The notes under the pieces are model-generated. The model saw only the letters and a list, made by a program, of their open reading frames with translations, searched no databases and was not told the DNA's origin. From Nautilus pompilius (lineage: Eukaryota; Mollusca; Cephalopoda; Nautilida; Nautilidae): a stretch of 64,000 nt of DNA. Each line of letters begins with the position of its first letter. Position 1 is the first letter of the stretch. Location: assembly GCA_018389105.1 (NCBI GenBank), contig JACATO010000648.1, forward strand, positions 1,922,001 to 1,986,000, in the 5' to 3' direction. Below are positions 27,071-37,320 of this stretch, piece after piece. Made by a program: the position numbers and the translations under genes.

Positions 27071-27923
27071 AACATTACCAGATCTACATTGATATACCTT
27101 AAGACATAGGAACATTACCAGATCTACATTGATATACCTTAAGACATAGGAATATTACCAGATCTACATTGATATACCTTAAGACATAGGAATATTACCA
27201 GATCTACATTGATATACCTTAAGACATAGGAACATTACCAGATCTACATTGATATACCTTAAGACATAGGAACATTACCAGATCTACATTGATATACCTT
27301 AAGACAGGAACATTACCAGATCTACATTGATACACCTTAAGATATAGGAATATTACCAGATCTACATTGATATACCTTAAGACATAGGAATTTTACCAGA
27401 TCTACATTGATATACCTTAAGACATAGGAACATTACCAGATCTACATTGATATACCTTAAGACATAGGAACATTACCAGATCTACATTGATATACCTTAA
27501 GATATAGGAATATTACCAGATCTACATTGATATACCTTAAGACATAGGAACATTACCAGATCTACATTGATATACCTTAAGACATAGGAACATTACCAGA
27601 TCTACATTGATATACCTTAAGACATAAGAACATTACCAGATCTACATTGATATACCTTAAGACATAGGAACATTACCAGATCTACATTGATATACCTTAA
27701 GACATAGGAACATTACCAGATCTACATTGATATACCTTAAGACATAAGAACATTACCAGATCTACATTGATATACCTTAAGACATAGGAATATTACCAGA
27801 TCTACATTGATATACCTTAAGACATAGGAACATTACCAGATCTACATTGATATACCTTAAGACATAGGAACATTACCAGATCTACATTGATATACCTTAA
27901 GACATAGGAACATTACCAGGTCT
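27071..27923. repeat. 40-bp tandem satellite, 21 full copies plus partial
   Basis: The monomer begins AACATTACCAGATCTACATT and continues GATATACCTTAAGACATAGG. Copies start every 40 bases from 27071 to 27271, then one 38-bp copy (TA lost from ACATAGG) shifts the phase to 27309, after which copies run every 40 bases to 27869; a 15-base partial copy ends at 27923. Copies differ at very few sites (AACATT/AATATT, GACATA/GATATA, ATAGG/ATAAG). Each unit has the palindromes AGATCT and CTTAAG. Forty is not a multiple of three and the TTAAG core puts a stop in every frame, so it is not coding. There are no unique spacers, so it is not a CRISPR array. Confidence 0.99.
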
Positions 27924-28740
27924 AAGACAAAATGAGTTTTCAACAGGTGTCCATAGATGCTTATGGGATGATTTCATCTTGTGAATGATTACCAATAACA
28001 TATTGATCTCATGTTATTGCACCATATCTCAAAGTGAGACTCTCCAACAAGATCATATGTAAAAAAAAATGTCAAGATCACCAGAAATAAAATGAAAAAA
28101 ACTCTCATAAAATTAAACAGATACAAATTATTCTTCAGAGCAATTCTTGTTGTAGCTTTCCAATGCATTTATATGGTTATCTAAAAGTCTAATTCTTGCC
28201 ATTGTAAATCTTTGAAATATTTGGCGTGTAAAGAGAAAACTATTTATAAATTACAACCCAATTTCTTTTTTTTAGAGCATGTTTTTGTACCTCTGCAACC
28301 CTGGTATATTTGCAAACAGTCAGTAGAGTAAGCATACAATAATAAATGCATTCTCTTTTTTTCCCCATCTACATGGCATATTTAAAAAAAATATATATAT
28401 ATAAGTGCAACATTTTGGTTCATTTGGACTATTTAGGTAATATCAGACAACTTTATCATTTCTATGGACTTTTAATGAGTCTCAAATCCTACAACTATAG
28501 TCTTAAGAAAACCTAATGAGCAGACTTCTTGTACAGTGATGATGTATCCAAAAAGAATAATTTTGAAAACTTTCTTCCGTAATCCTTTCAGACTTAACAA
28601 ATTGCATATATTCAGAAAGGAAATTTCGATAATTTTTTTAAAACAACAGTAACTAAAATATATCAATTAGCAGTAGGTAAGGACCATTTCTTCGGCAGTT
28701 TGCTTGCTCTTTTTTAATTATTAAAAGATATAAGACAGAA
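27924..28740. other. AT-rich noncoding stretch
   Basis: No convincing coding frame or repeat; short (TA)n near 28390-28402. Confidence 0.6.
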
Positions 28741-28743
28741 ACT

Positions 28744-29076
28744 GTGATAGGGGAATCTTACTCTCGACAAAATCTGTTTATGGAAGAAGTTTTATGTAAA
28801 CAATTCATCCTGATGTACCAATCATTGCCATTCATTTTGCTTGTTTTTATTTTTAAAAGAAGCAAAGCAAAACTTCTCCTGATTAGCTCACAGCCCACCA
28901 GCTGGCTTGCCTGCAACATGCCAGTTGCCGGTGGCTGTACACACCGCCGATTTTCACAAAAGGTGCGAACTTCCATCTTGATGCGAAGTGAATTTTTCAT
29001 GAGCTCAGAGTGTTCTCACTACTCCATAGCTGATATCTGTTACCAAGGTCATGAGACAAAGAAGCCGTTATTATGA
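28744..29076 (+). other. GC-richer coding-like block, unrecognised
   Basis: A 110-codon plus-strand frame whose second half (from about 28862) is clearly richer in GC and CpG than the surroundings and reads SSQPTSWLACNMPVAGGCTH, then RRFSQKVRTSILMRSEFF. A pyrimidine tract ending in AAAAG at 28859-28860 could be a splice acceptor, which would make 28861-29076 a terminal exon with stop TGA. The opposite strand is also open for 80 codons across the same patch, so strand is uncertain. No family recognised; an old repeat fragment is an equal possibility. Confidence 0.25.
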
Positions 29077-29550
29077 GTATATTTAACAATTCATGAAAAT
29101 AATTTCTATAAGACAAAACTCTCTCCCTTCCAGCGGTTTTTTCACACTCTGAAGCAGAAAGATTGAGTTGGAGCTCGCTTCCATCTCTAATTTTTGTTGA
29201 CTGTCTGGTTGGTCATTGCTCATTTACATTAATCTAGTTATTTAACCCAAATAGGATCCTCCCTCAAAGATCTACACAAACTTTATTTATCTACAAGTAT
29301 GTCAAACTATAGTTCTGTGGTCTGCGTTGAATATATAGTAGATACTAAAAAAACAAACACAAAACTATCCTGAAGATGGATGATGATGATGATAAGAAAT
29401 GTTTTTCCAAAACATCACTGAAGAGAGATTTTTTTTTGTCCTTTTGGTTTTTTTATCACATCTGAAAAAAATTGCTCAAGAAGGAAAGTCAAGTTAGTAG
29501 GGTAGAATGGCAAGGACCCCATTTTAATAAATTTACAACAGTTCAATATA

Positions 29551-29581
29551 CAGGGTGAGCAGAATGTAACTATGCAGTGGA
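29551..29581 (+). repeat. Left terminal inverted repeat
   Basis: Starts CAGGGTGAGC right after TA at 29549-29550; pairs with 30802-30833 with one indel and several mismatches. Confidence 0.92.
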
Positions 29582-29722
29582 GTATATTTGTAATCATTTT
29601 TAATGCCTCTCCTACCTGTGCTTTGTTGTTCTGTACCGTAGTTCCCAAAATGACCAACAGGTGTTGGCAGTAAATTTGCAAAAGTGAAGCGTGATATTTT
29701 TTTTTTTGTAATGATTCTTTAA

Positions 29723-30746
29723 AACGCCAAACGAATCTCTCTCATCGAGAAAGTGTACACAAATAACAGTAAATACATCGCAAGAGTCCAAAATGAGTTC
29801 TTACAAGAATTTCCTGATGCAAAGCTTCCGAAAAGAAACATTGTAAGGGAATCCATTAGCAAATTCGAAGATAATGGCTCGGTTGAGGATTATCAGCGAA
29901 CAGGTTGGCCATTGGACGAGGAGAATCTGTCAAAAATTTCAGATGCAGTGCTTCAGAGCCCTTCAAAATTGCCGCGTCGACATTCTCAACAAGTGTGTTT
30001 CGCATGGGAGCGCGCATACGTCTTTAAAGGTGGTAAAGTTTTACCTGTGTAAAGTGAACGTTGTCGTTGTGAATAAATTGAAAGCTGCAGACCATGGTAA
30101 GCAAATTGAATACTGCAAACTGGTTTAAGAATTTTATTGATGTAAATATTGGATAAACCATTTTTTTCTGACGAATGCTGGATTCATCTCTCTGGAGATG
30201 TTAATAGCCAGAATACAGGAATTTGGTCATCTTCTAACCCTCATAAACTGTTTGAGAAACCGCTTCACAACGAAAATATTGGTGCATAAATGGCTATATC
30301 AAGGAAACACATCACTGGGCCTGTATTTTTTGGAAAAAAAACCACCAATTCAGAGCATTATTGTAACGATATACTGTATCCTTTTATTGGTGAGTTAGAT
30401 GAAGAAGAAATCGAAGATGCCTACTTCCAGCAGGACAGAGCTATCCCTCACACATCTGTTCAATCGATGAAACTGCTGGAAGAAGTGTTTGGTGATCGGC
30501 TGATATCAAAAGGAATTTGGCCTGCATGCTCCTGACCTCATGCCCCTAGATTTTTACCTGTGTGGAGCAGTGAAAGCGAAGGTCTTTGAAAATAATCCTC
30601 ATTCCATCGATGAACTGAAGCAAAGCATCATTAATTTCATTAGAGGAATAACATCTAAAGAATTGCAAAACATTTTTGAGAATATGAAAAAAGATGTGGA
30701 AAAATATTTAAATGTGAGTGGTGCTCATTTTCAGAATTTACTGTAA
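29723..30746 (+). pseudogene. Mariner-type transposase, disrupted
   Basis: The transposase would cut and rejoin the element's ends in the nucleus. The N-terminal part (29729-30000) carries an HTH: LIEKVYTNNSKYIARVQNEF, then FPDAKLPKRN and SISKFEDNGSVEDYQRTGWP, typical of the mariner-type proteins with a DUF4817-like N-terminus. Later come PFFSDECWIHLSG with the first catalytic Asp at 30170-30172, AYFQQDRAIPHTS with the second at 30434-30436, and HAPDLMPLDFYLCGAVKAKV with the third at 30549-30551, then FENNPHSIDELKQSI. About 37 codons separate the second and third Asp, unlike the 34 of classic mariners, but a frameshift lies between them. Lesions: frameshifts near 30000, 30130 and 30520, and a stop at 30287-30289 where Trp is expected. 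No start ATG survives in frame. Confidence 0.92.
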
Positions 30747-30801
30747 TACTTTATTGTAAGAGTTTAATGTATTGAAATATTGAAATAAAAACAATAAATT
30801 T

Positions 30802-30833
30802 TCCACTGCACAGTTACTTTTTTGATCACCCTG
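30802..30833 (-). repeat. Right terminal inverted repeat
   Basis: Inverted partner of 29551-29581, followed directly by TA at 30834-30835. Confidence 0.92.
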
Positions 30834-30904
30834 TATGAAAGGTTTGTTTTAACACAGTTTGTAACCTAGTTAATAATGGACTATTATTACCTCTTTCATT
30901 GCTA

Positions 30905-31017
30905 CATTTGAGAAAGCTTATTCATTTGCCATCTTCAGGCACACACATGTCACCATGAGATTCAAGTCAAGAACTTCTTGGTTGTGAATTCAGTGTCCTG
31001 CCACCTAAACTACTTCA
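30905..31017 (-). repeat. tRNA-derived SINE-like repeat (degenerate)
   Basis: On the minus strand TAGTTTAGGTGG (31012-31001) resembles an A box and GACTTGAATC (30968-30959) a B box about 40 bases on, followed by GTGACATGTGTG and then a GAATAAGCTTTCTC tail. This order is that of a tRNA head joined to a SINE body. Both boxes are diverged, so an active tRNA gene is unlikely. It sits 70 bp past the right end of the mariner element at 29551-30833, without overlap. Confidence 0.42.
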
Positions 31018-31019
31018 AA

Positions 31020-31860
31020 CATTAACATTTATTGGAAGAATTTTAATTCTTGTTTAAATTCACCAAATGGTTTCTTTTGGGACCTTATCTTGTTGGCACA
31101 TATGCCGGATAACCATATAAGATTGAGTTCTACATATAGTTTGCTAATGGATTGGTTAACTAGAAAAAATGTATGCTGCATTTTGGATCTGTCAAGCTCT
31201 CCTGTGGGCTCAATAAATAGCCAGGATTGCTGTTTCTACCCATTTTGATTAGTGGTTCTTTTCTGACCAGATGTGTTCTTCGACTCTCCTCTTTCTGTTG
31301 CTCTCCTGCGTTCCTTAGCCTTAACCAATGCCAGTGAATGCAGACTCAGTTCTATATAATTACAACAAAACAACTTTACAAAATGTAAGAATAAAAACTG
31401 CAATAATAGATTTAATAGCCCATCATTAACTAGGTTACAATTACCAAGATATCCAGACATGTTAAGCAAATCTTCATGTAAAACTTTAAATATCAAAGTA
31501 AAAGAATACTATCTCATTTTATGATTTTAGTTGCTTTTTCTTTAAAGCAAAAACATTAAAAGTAATGGCATCCCCTTATAATTGTCATACAACATGTCAA
31601 CCATAACATGCATAAAATAATTTGTGGTTATCTTTACTGGAAAGCTACATAAATGCACTTACATATTTGAAAAGTTTTGGAAGTTCAAACTTTTTTCCAA
31701 AATATTGATAAAGTTGAGTTCTTACAAATAGTTCTTTATGTTACTTTTGGGGTAAATTTTAGTTTGTTCATTAACTGTAAACATGGCAATTAACTAAATA
31801 TGTTGGTCATGCAAATTAGTAAGATATATAACTATCACTGAGTGAAAACAGCTGAGGAAT
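31020..31860. other. AT-rich noncoding stretch between elements
   Basis: One 86-codon minus-strand frame at 31236-31496 with a Lys/Arg/Glu-rich end and no family resemblance; otherwise AT-rich sequence without repeats. Confidence 0.5.
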
Positions 31861-31866
31861 TGTATA

Positions 31867-31921
31867 CGAGGTCGGATCATAAAGTTCCAGGACTAAATTT
31901 ATTCAGATAAAACTAAAGCAC
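31867..31921 (+). repeat. Left 55-bp terminal inverted repeat
   Basis: Pairs with 32453-32507 with about four mismatches and no gap; starts CGAGGTCGGATC after TA. Confidence 0.95.
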
Positions 31922-31928
31922 AAAACAG

Positions 31929-32130
31929 TTAATCAAATTTATCTCCTTCAAAGTAGTCTCTTCCTGATTGAACGCAGTGACTCCAGCACTCCTGGCAGTT
32001 GCTGAAGCATCTCTGGTACTCTTCTTTCGTGATGGCTTTCAGTTCCCGCATTGCATTTTGGATGATGGTTGGCACATCCTAAAATCTCTTTCCTTTTAGG
32101 GTGCGTTTCAGTCTGGGGGAATAGACAGGA
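31929..32130 (-). pseudogene. Mariner transposase C-terminus, inverted copy
   Basis: Minus-strand translation reads YSPRLKRTLKGKRF, a stop in place of one residue, DVPTIIQNAMRELKAITKEE, then YQRCFSNCQECWSHCVQSGR and DYFEGDKFD before the natural stop at 31931-31929. This is the C-terminal tail of mariner/SETMAR-type transposases, well preserved apart from the single TAG. The catalytic region upstream is missing because the opposite-facing copy begins there. Its AAATTTAT-type end merges with the left terminal repeat. Confidence 0.9.
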
Positions 32131-32159
32131 ATTCTTGTCTGAAGAGTGCTTAATGTAAC

Positions 32160-32440
32160 AGTGGTTTTATTTGGCCACCCTGAAGCACCTAAGAGAAGTA
32201 GTTTCATGGAAATGACCTGGAAAATGGCTGAGAATTTCTGACTACGCACAGCATTCTACAGGTTCCTCACCCACCATTCACCAGATTTGGCACTGAATGA
32301 CTTTTTCTATTCCCAGACTGAGCCGCACCCTAAAGGGAGAGAGATTTCAGAATGTGATGCAGGAACTGAAAGCCATCATGAAAAAGAGTACCAGAGATGC
32401 TTCAACAAGTAGCAAGAAGTGCTGGAAACACTGGGGACTA
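32160..32440 (+). pseudogene. Mariner transposase central to C-terminal piece
   Basis: Plus-strand translation includes LKHLREVVSWK followed by PGKWLRIS (after a stop), then a gap where the second catalytic Asp motif should be, then HHSPDLALNDFF (about 32272-32307) carrying the third catalytic Asp, then a frameshifted C-terminal tail that matches the inverted copy at 31929-32130. Compared with that copy it lacks about 21 bases near 32360 and about 23 bases near 32440. The PDLxxxD motif marks it as classic mariner, distinct from the element at 29551-30833. Inactive. Confidence 0.85.
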
Positions 32441-32452
32441 ATTTGAAGGAGT

Positions 32453-32507
32453 GTGCTTTAGTTTCGTCTGAATAAATTTAGTCCTGGAATTTTATGATCC
32501 AACCTCG
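32453..32507 (-). repeat. Right 55-bp terminal inverted repeat
   Basis: Inverted partner of 31867-31921; TA follows at 32508-32509. Confidence 0.95.
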
Positions 32508-32509
32508 TA

Positions 32510-35500
32510 TGTCTTGTCTGTCAGCATCAGCTCTGCACAATGACAAATGGCATAAAATCTAGCAAAACGGCTTGGGAAAAAAAAACATGCCAGCAAAGGT
32601 AGAATGATATTTCATATCAATCAATTAATTGATTATTTTTTTTTAAATATCACTATCTGTCTTTAAGCAATGTGTTTACAAGTGAACTAGATGCTTAATG
32701 GATAAAATAAAAATAACCAAAGAGAAGGAGAAAAAAGAATATCATGCAGAAATTTAACAACTGTAATACACGTTCACATCAAAATCTCTAAATTCAGATG
32801 TATTTTTTTCCCTCAGCTTATTTAGTGGTAAAAATGACAACTGGATCAATAAAAAAAAAAATGAAAAATATTTTACATCAGCCCAACTTTATAAAATCTA
32901 TCTTTATTCCATGAAGCTTCTTCTTCTTATTCTTCTCCTCCTCACCACTGGAAAAAAAAAAATATTTTAAAGAACATTTAGGACTAAGTATTAAACCGAG
33001 TTTAATTCAGCTGTCTTTAAAGCGAAAATGGACAAAAATTCAAAGTTTTTGGTTTAGTCTTCTGGTAAATAAAGGGTTAAATCTATAGTGTGAATTAAAC
33101 TGTGGATACTAATGTAGGAATGACAGTTTTTTTGTAGTAACAGACGCATATAAAAGTTTCAAGTCCCAATGGGTCACTCATCGCAGGGCCTGTGCTGAGT
33201 AGTTGTAATACATTTTTTAATCCAGATACAAATTAGAGCTGATTCCTTCAAATGATCCTTAGTCTCACCAGGAATCAAGCAGCTACCATGCTAGGGCACT
33301 AACAAAATAATTTGGCTACAATTAATTTGTTTAAAATGAGCTACTTTGTTTTTGGGGATACAAAATGGGTTACATGGAAAAGAAGGGGATGGAGACAAGA
33401 CAAATGGGGGTTGGTCACCAGACACCTCAAACGGTGAATAGTGCATTGATTGAGATCTTTGTTTATTTAATAACAGATATGTTGGCAATCTGGTAACTTA
33501 TTTCCTTTCAAAGTTGTGTGTAGTAAATGTCTGAATGCTGCAGAGCCAGTTTCACCTGTCTGAAAGCAGATAAAGTCAGAAGTAAATGCCAAATCCTGTG
33601 ATTATTCCAAAGGACTTTATAATTAGCCCAAATCCCACAGTAGCCAACCAGGTGCATCATCCTGTACCCGATTCCTGCTATATAATGTAATCAATAGCTC
33701 ACAGAAAATTCAGGAAAACTATTGAGGTGAATCGAAATATAGTGGCTCTGACAATTAAGTATTTTCAACTTAAATCTTCAGCTGATTCCATGGAAGCAAT
33801 GGAAATCTTTGTCCCTCCCCTAAATGTCTCAGACTATTCACATGGGTTTGACAGAGAGAACTTTAAATAAATCCTTTAAATCACAGGCAGACAGGTGCAA
33901 ACTCAGTAACAAACAGGGTTTGCTTTTTAAACACCCTAAGCACCAAATTAAGCCAAGCAAATCATTCCAAAGCAATTTACTCTTGAACATTTAAGCAATC
34001 TTGCAAATTATCCCATTTTACTCCATTCACCACTGTGCCTTAGAAACTCCAAAGCCGTGTAGGTCCAAGTTTATTTGAAACCCCCAATGGATATAATGGG
34101 AAAGCCCAAGAATGGTATAGCTATACAAAATAAGCATCCCAGAAGTACTTCTGTCAAAATTAAAATTTTTCTCACAGTGGATACTAAAGCTTCTCATAAC
34201 TAGTATTATCCAACAAGAATGCTAAAAAAATTTTAACTAAAAAGTCTTCAAAATAAAAAAGAAGAGGCTCTAATACATCTATCCAAAATGTCTCAATTTC
34301 ACTTGCATTATAAGGTCAAATATTATTTAAATTTCAACAAGAAATACAGATTTTAAGAAATTTTCTTCATATGTATGTGCACCACCAAAAATATCTCTAT
34401 CTCTCTTGAAATAAAATATTAAATTTAACAATACATTTCTAAAATGTGATATTTTTCTTTGTTTGAATATGAAAGCAGCCTCTAAATATCACAGGATTCA
34501 AATTATAATGTTTATTTTAACAATTCCTTTTATTATTGTATATAAGCAAGCACCTAACATAACACTATCATAAGACTTAGCAAACAATCATATTGTCTAT
34601 ACTATATAGTAGTTCTCTTCTGAAATTCATTTTTCATTCTACAGGGTTGTGCTCCTGCCACATCATATTCATAGTTTAATAACAACTATTTACAGATGTT
34701 AAATGGCAAACACACACAGTGTGTTAGACAGTCCATCTATGATCCAAGAAATATCAACTCATTTCAAAGCTAGCCCTGTTGCTAATGGCAACCAGACCAT
34801 GTTTCCCAATATTTCGATTTCATTCGTGGCTACAAGATGAAAAATTACAGGACAAGCTCACTGCCTTCAAGAAGCAGGGAGAAAATATTGCATTAAACCG
34901 CCATCTTTACTACACAAAGCAATAATAAAATGACTTTATTTTTAAAAATCCACATAAAGGTACTTATTTACTAATGTTGCACAGCTACAGATTCTTGTTC
35001 TGATTATTAAAAACTACTGATTTTAAAATTTTAGACAGATTTCTCTTTTTAACAAAATAATTCCTATAAATGGAAATTATTAATGATCCCCACACAAGAG
35101 AGATGAAGAATATTATCTCTGTCAAGTACCAACTCTATCAATGTAATTTTTTTTTATCATATTCATATACGTGCGTGCATGCACACACACACACACAAAG
35201 AATTATGAAGGGATTAATTGTGATGCGAATTAATAATAACGTTTGATACTAAGCAACACCGATATATGATGCAATACCAAGCAATTAGATTTTGGCCAAA
35301 CGTAGCAGATGATTCCTCTTTCAATGTAAGACACGCAATCCACACGTTTGCTCAATTATTTTGAATAGAATCTATATACCATCACAAAATAAGAGAACAG
35401 GGCAGGGCTGGCTATGAGGTAGACATTCCGCCACACTTAGATACAAAAACACTTTCTGGTTGATTGGAAAAAAATCAAATATACCGTACTCCTCAAAAGC

Positions 35501-37110
35501 CGACAAACATACATAATAACTATACGTAAATTCGTTTTAAAAAAAAATCTACACTGTTAACAATTAATATTGATAATTTAATAAATTAACATGATGCTAA
35601 AAACATTTAATGTCAAGCCTTGCAAATAGTTTAGCTGATTTAATGTTTACTGACATGTTTTTATTTGTTGAAACTCAGCGCATACAAATTCAGCAGCGTT
35701 AAACAGCTGATCTCAAACCTGTATTAACAAAGAGCTATTGGCAGAAACAATATGTTCATTATTTTGCATAATCTAAATTTCATTCCTTAAAAATTTCGGT
35801 ACCAATGGCCTTTCATATAGCAACTGTACATGAATTTTTGGTATCTAGTTAAGTAAAGTTGATAGCAGCAAGCTGTCTTTGGTTTTGAATTTCTAATACT
35901 GATGTTTTATTAGTTTTAGTAATTAAATTTGTTTTGACTGCTGGGTCTGGTCTCCTTCAACCTGAAATATTTAAATTTTCCCAACAATTGGGATGTTACA
36001 CGAAGCTAAGCTTTATCTTTTACAATAGAAAAAAGCTGATGCCAATAGAAAAAGCAACTTAATTATCATCATCCATTAGATAAAGAGAGTTAATAATATT
36101 CTTTTAACTAAAATAAAATAATTAATTATACTTAAAATACTCCATATTTAATACACCACCTATTTCAGCTTTTTAGAACATTTACAAGAGAGAAATAGGT
36201 TCTTCACAGTCATTATCTATCCAGTGTTTTGCCATACTTTTTACTCTAGCAAACAAAACCCTCTGAACAATTTTGCTGCTGGAAGCAAAGTGGATAGTCC
36301 TCCTTATCACTGCTATTTCATCAACAAAACTTATCATCAGCTGAAAATCTATGGACAAAGTCAAAACTCCTGATCATCATCTTTCACTTTCTCAAATGCA
36401 GTCATCAGCATCCAGAGAAACCAATTGATTTATTCTGTATCCAGAATCAGCTTGGACCTCTGATGACAAAATTAATAGACACAAGATGGCACAGAGCTGA
36501 ACGAACAGAATGTTTCAAAGTATCCAGGACTTGGCAAGACTCTGTCCAATAAACAACTACCGATACACTATCATTTCCCCCATCATAGCCTAATCAAAAG
36601 AATGGACAGAACATCAAACAGACAATGGGCTGCAGCTCTGATTGAATCGGTGTCAGTTCTTCACTTCAGTATCTTTAATGGTGGTGGTGCGGAGATGTTC
36701 ACAAAAGAATGCTAAATGAACCAAACAAAACTAGAACATAGTGGAAGCCATATTAAGGAGTGATAATCAAGCCATTTATGATGATGATGATGATGATGAT
36801 GATTATTATGAAAACAAACCTTTTAAAGTGTTTGCCTTGCTTTTTATCTGTGATAGCCCTTCTTGAAATGTGGTCAAGATGTATGTGTGAAAAAAAAAAA
36901 TAGAAATTAAAATAAAAATTGCATTATTAATGCTTACAGTAATTCTTTTTAAAGATCAGCTTCATTATTATCATCATCCTTTTTAATGTATGGGCAATGC
37001 TAACAAGTCTCTACCACCCATCTTTTCAAAAGTAATTAGGAGTTTTTGAGCATGTGGATAGAGAAAAATTCTTTCCATTATTGACAGTTAATAATACTAG
37101 GGATCAGCCA
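32510..37110. other. AT-rich noncoding stretch
   Basis: Frames of at most 65 codons. A (CA)n run lies at about 35183-35198 and (ATG)n at 36778-36803. A mildly GC-richer patch at 36480-36700 has no lasting open frame. No gene supported. Confidence 0.6.
36778..36803. repeat. (ATG)n microsatellite
   Basis: About eight tandem ATG units. Confidence 0.95.
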
Positions 37111-37116
37111 TAATTA

Positions 37117-37320
37117 TAAATTAGTTAAGACTCTGGCACAATTAAATATCATTCTTTTAATAACATTACTACTGTTGAGTGTAGTTAATGGAGTATTGAT
37201 AAATTTAAGAATAATATTTCTGGCTATCCTCGCATTAGCTATGATGGCTTCCCGCCTCCTTGTCACCAAAGTAAACCACAGGGAAACCTGTTCCTTTGTG
37301 CACGCAGCGGAAAAGCCACT
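37117..37320 (-). other. Coding-like frame, 68 codons, unrecognised
   Basis: On the minus strand, between TAA codons at 37323-37321 and 37116-37114, an open frame without ATG start reads SAACTKEQVSLWFTLVTRRR, EAIIANARIARNIILKFINT and PLTTLNSSNVIKRMIFNCAR. The first third is GC-richer with CpGs. Composition is protein-like and the Arg/Ile-rich helix-like part is not what AT-rich random sequence gives. It may be a repeat-derived fragment (LINE or DNA transposon) or an exon; the borders show no strong splice sites. I cannot name the family. Confidence 0.28.

Larger units (their letters stand above)
29551..30833 (+). mobile_element. Mariner-like DNA transposon, 1283 bp, inactive
   Basis: The element has imperfect terminal inverted repeats of about 31-32 bp, both starting CAGGGTGA at the outer end and ending near GCAGTGGA, and is flanked on each side by TA, the standard target duplication of IS630/Tc1/mariner elements. 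Inside is a single plus-strand transposase relic (29723-30746) with an HTH domain and an acidic catalytic triad, followed by polyadenylation-type AATAAA signals at about 30783-30800. Both ends are present, so the copy is complete in outline; the gene carries a stop and several frameshifts, so it cannot make active transposase. It could still be mobilised by a related enzyme if the ends remain functional. Confidence 0.93.
31867..32507. mobile_element. Fold-back mariner derivative, 641 bp
   Basis: The outer 55 bases at each end are inverted copies with only about four mismatches, starting CGAGGT and bordered by TA on both sides (31865-31866 and 32508-32509). Unusually, homology between the two ends goes far beyond the terminal repeats: the left end holds the inverted 3' end of a mariner transposase gene (31929-32130, minus) and the right end holds internal to 3' transposase sequence in direct orientation (about 32160-32440, plus). 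The element thus has two 3' ends facing outward and no 5' end. It cannot encode transposase, but both termini look intact enough for movement in trans. The TA duplication suggests it integrated in this form or rearranged in place. Confidence 0.88.

Noticed and set aside
27071-27923. Resemblance to a CRISPR array
   Set aside because: Units are contiguous with no unique spacers, and the context is animal DNA without cas genes.
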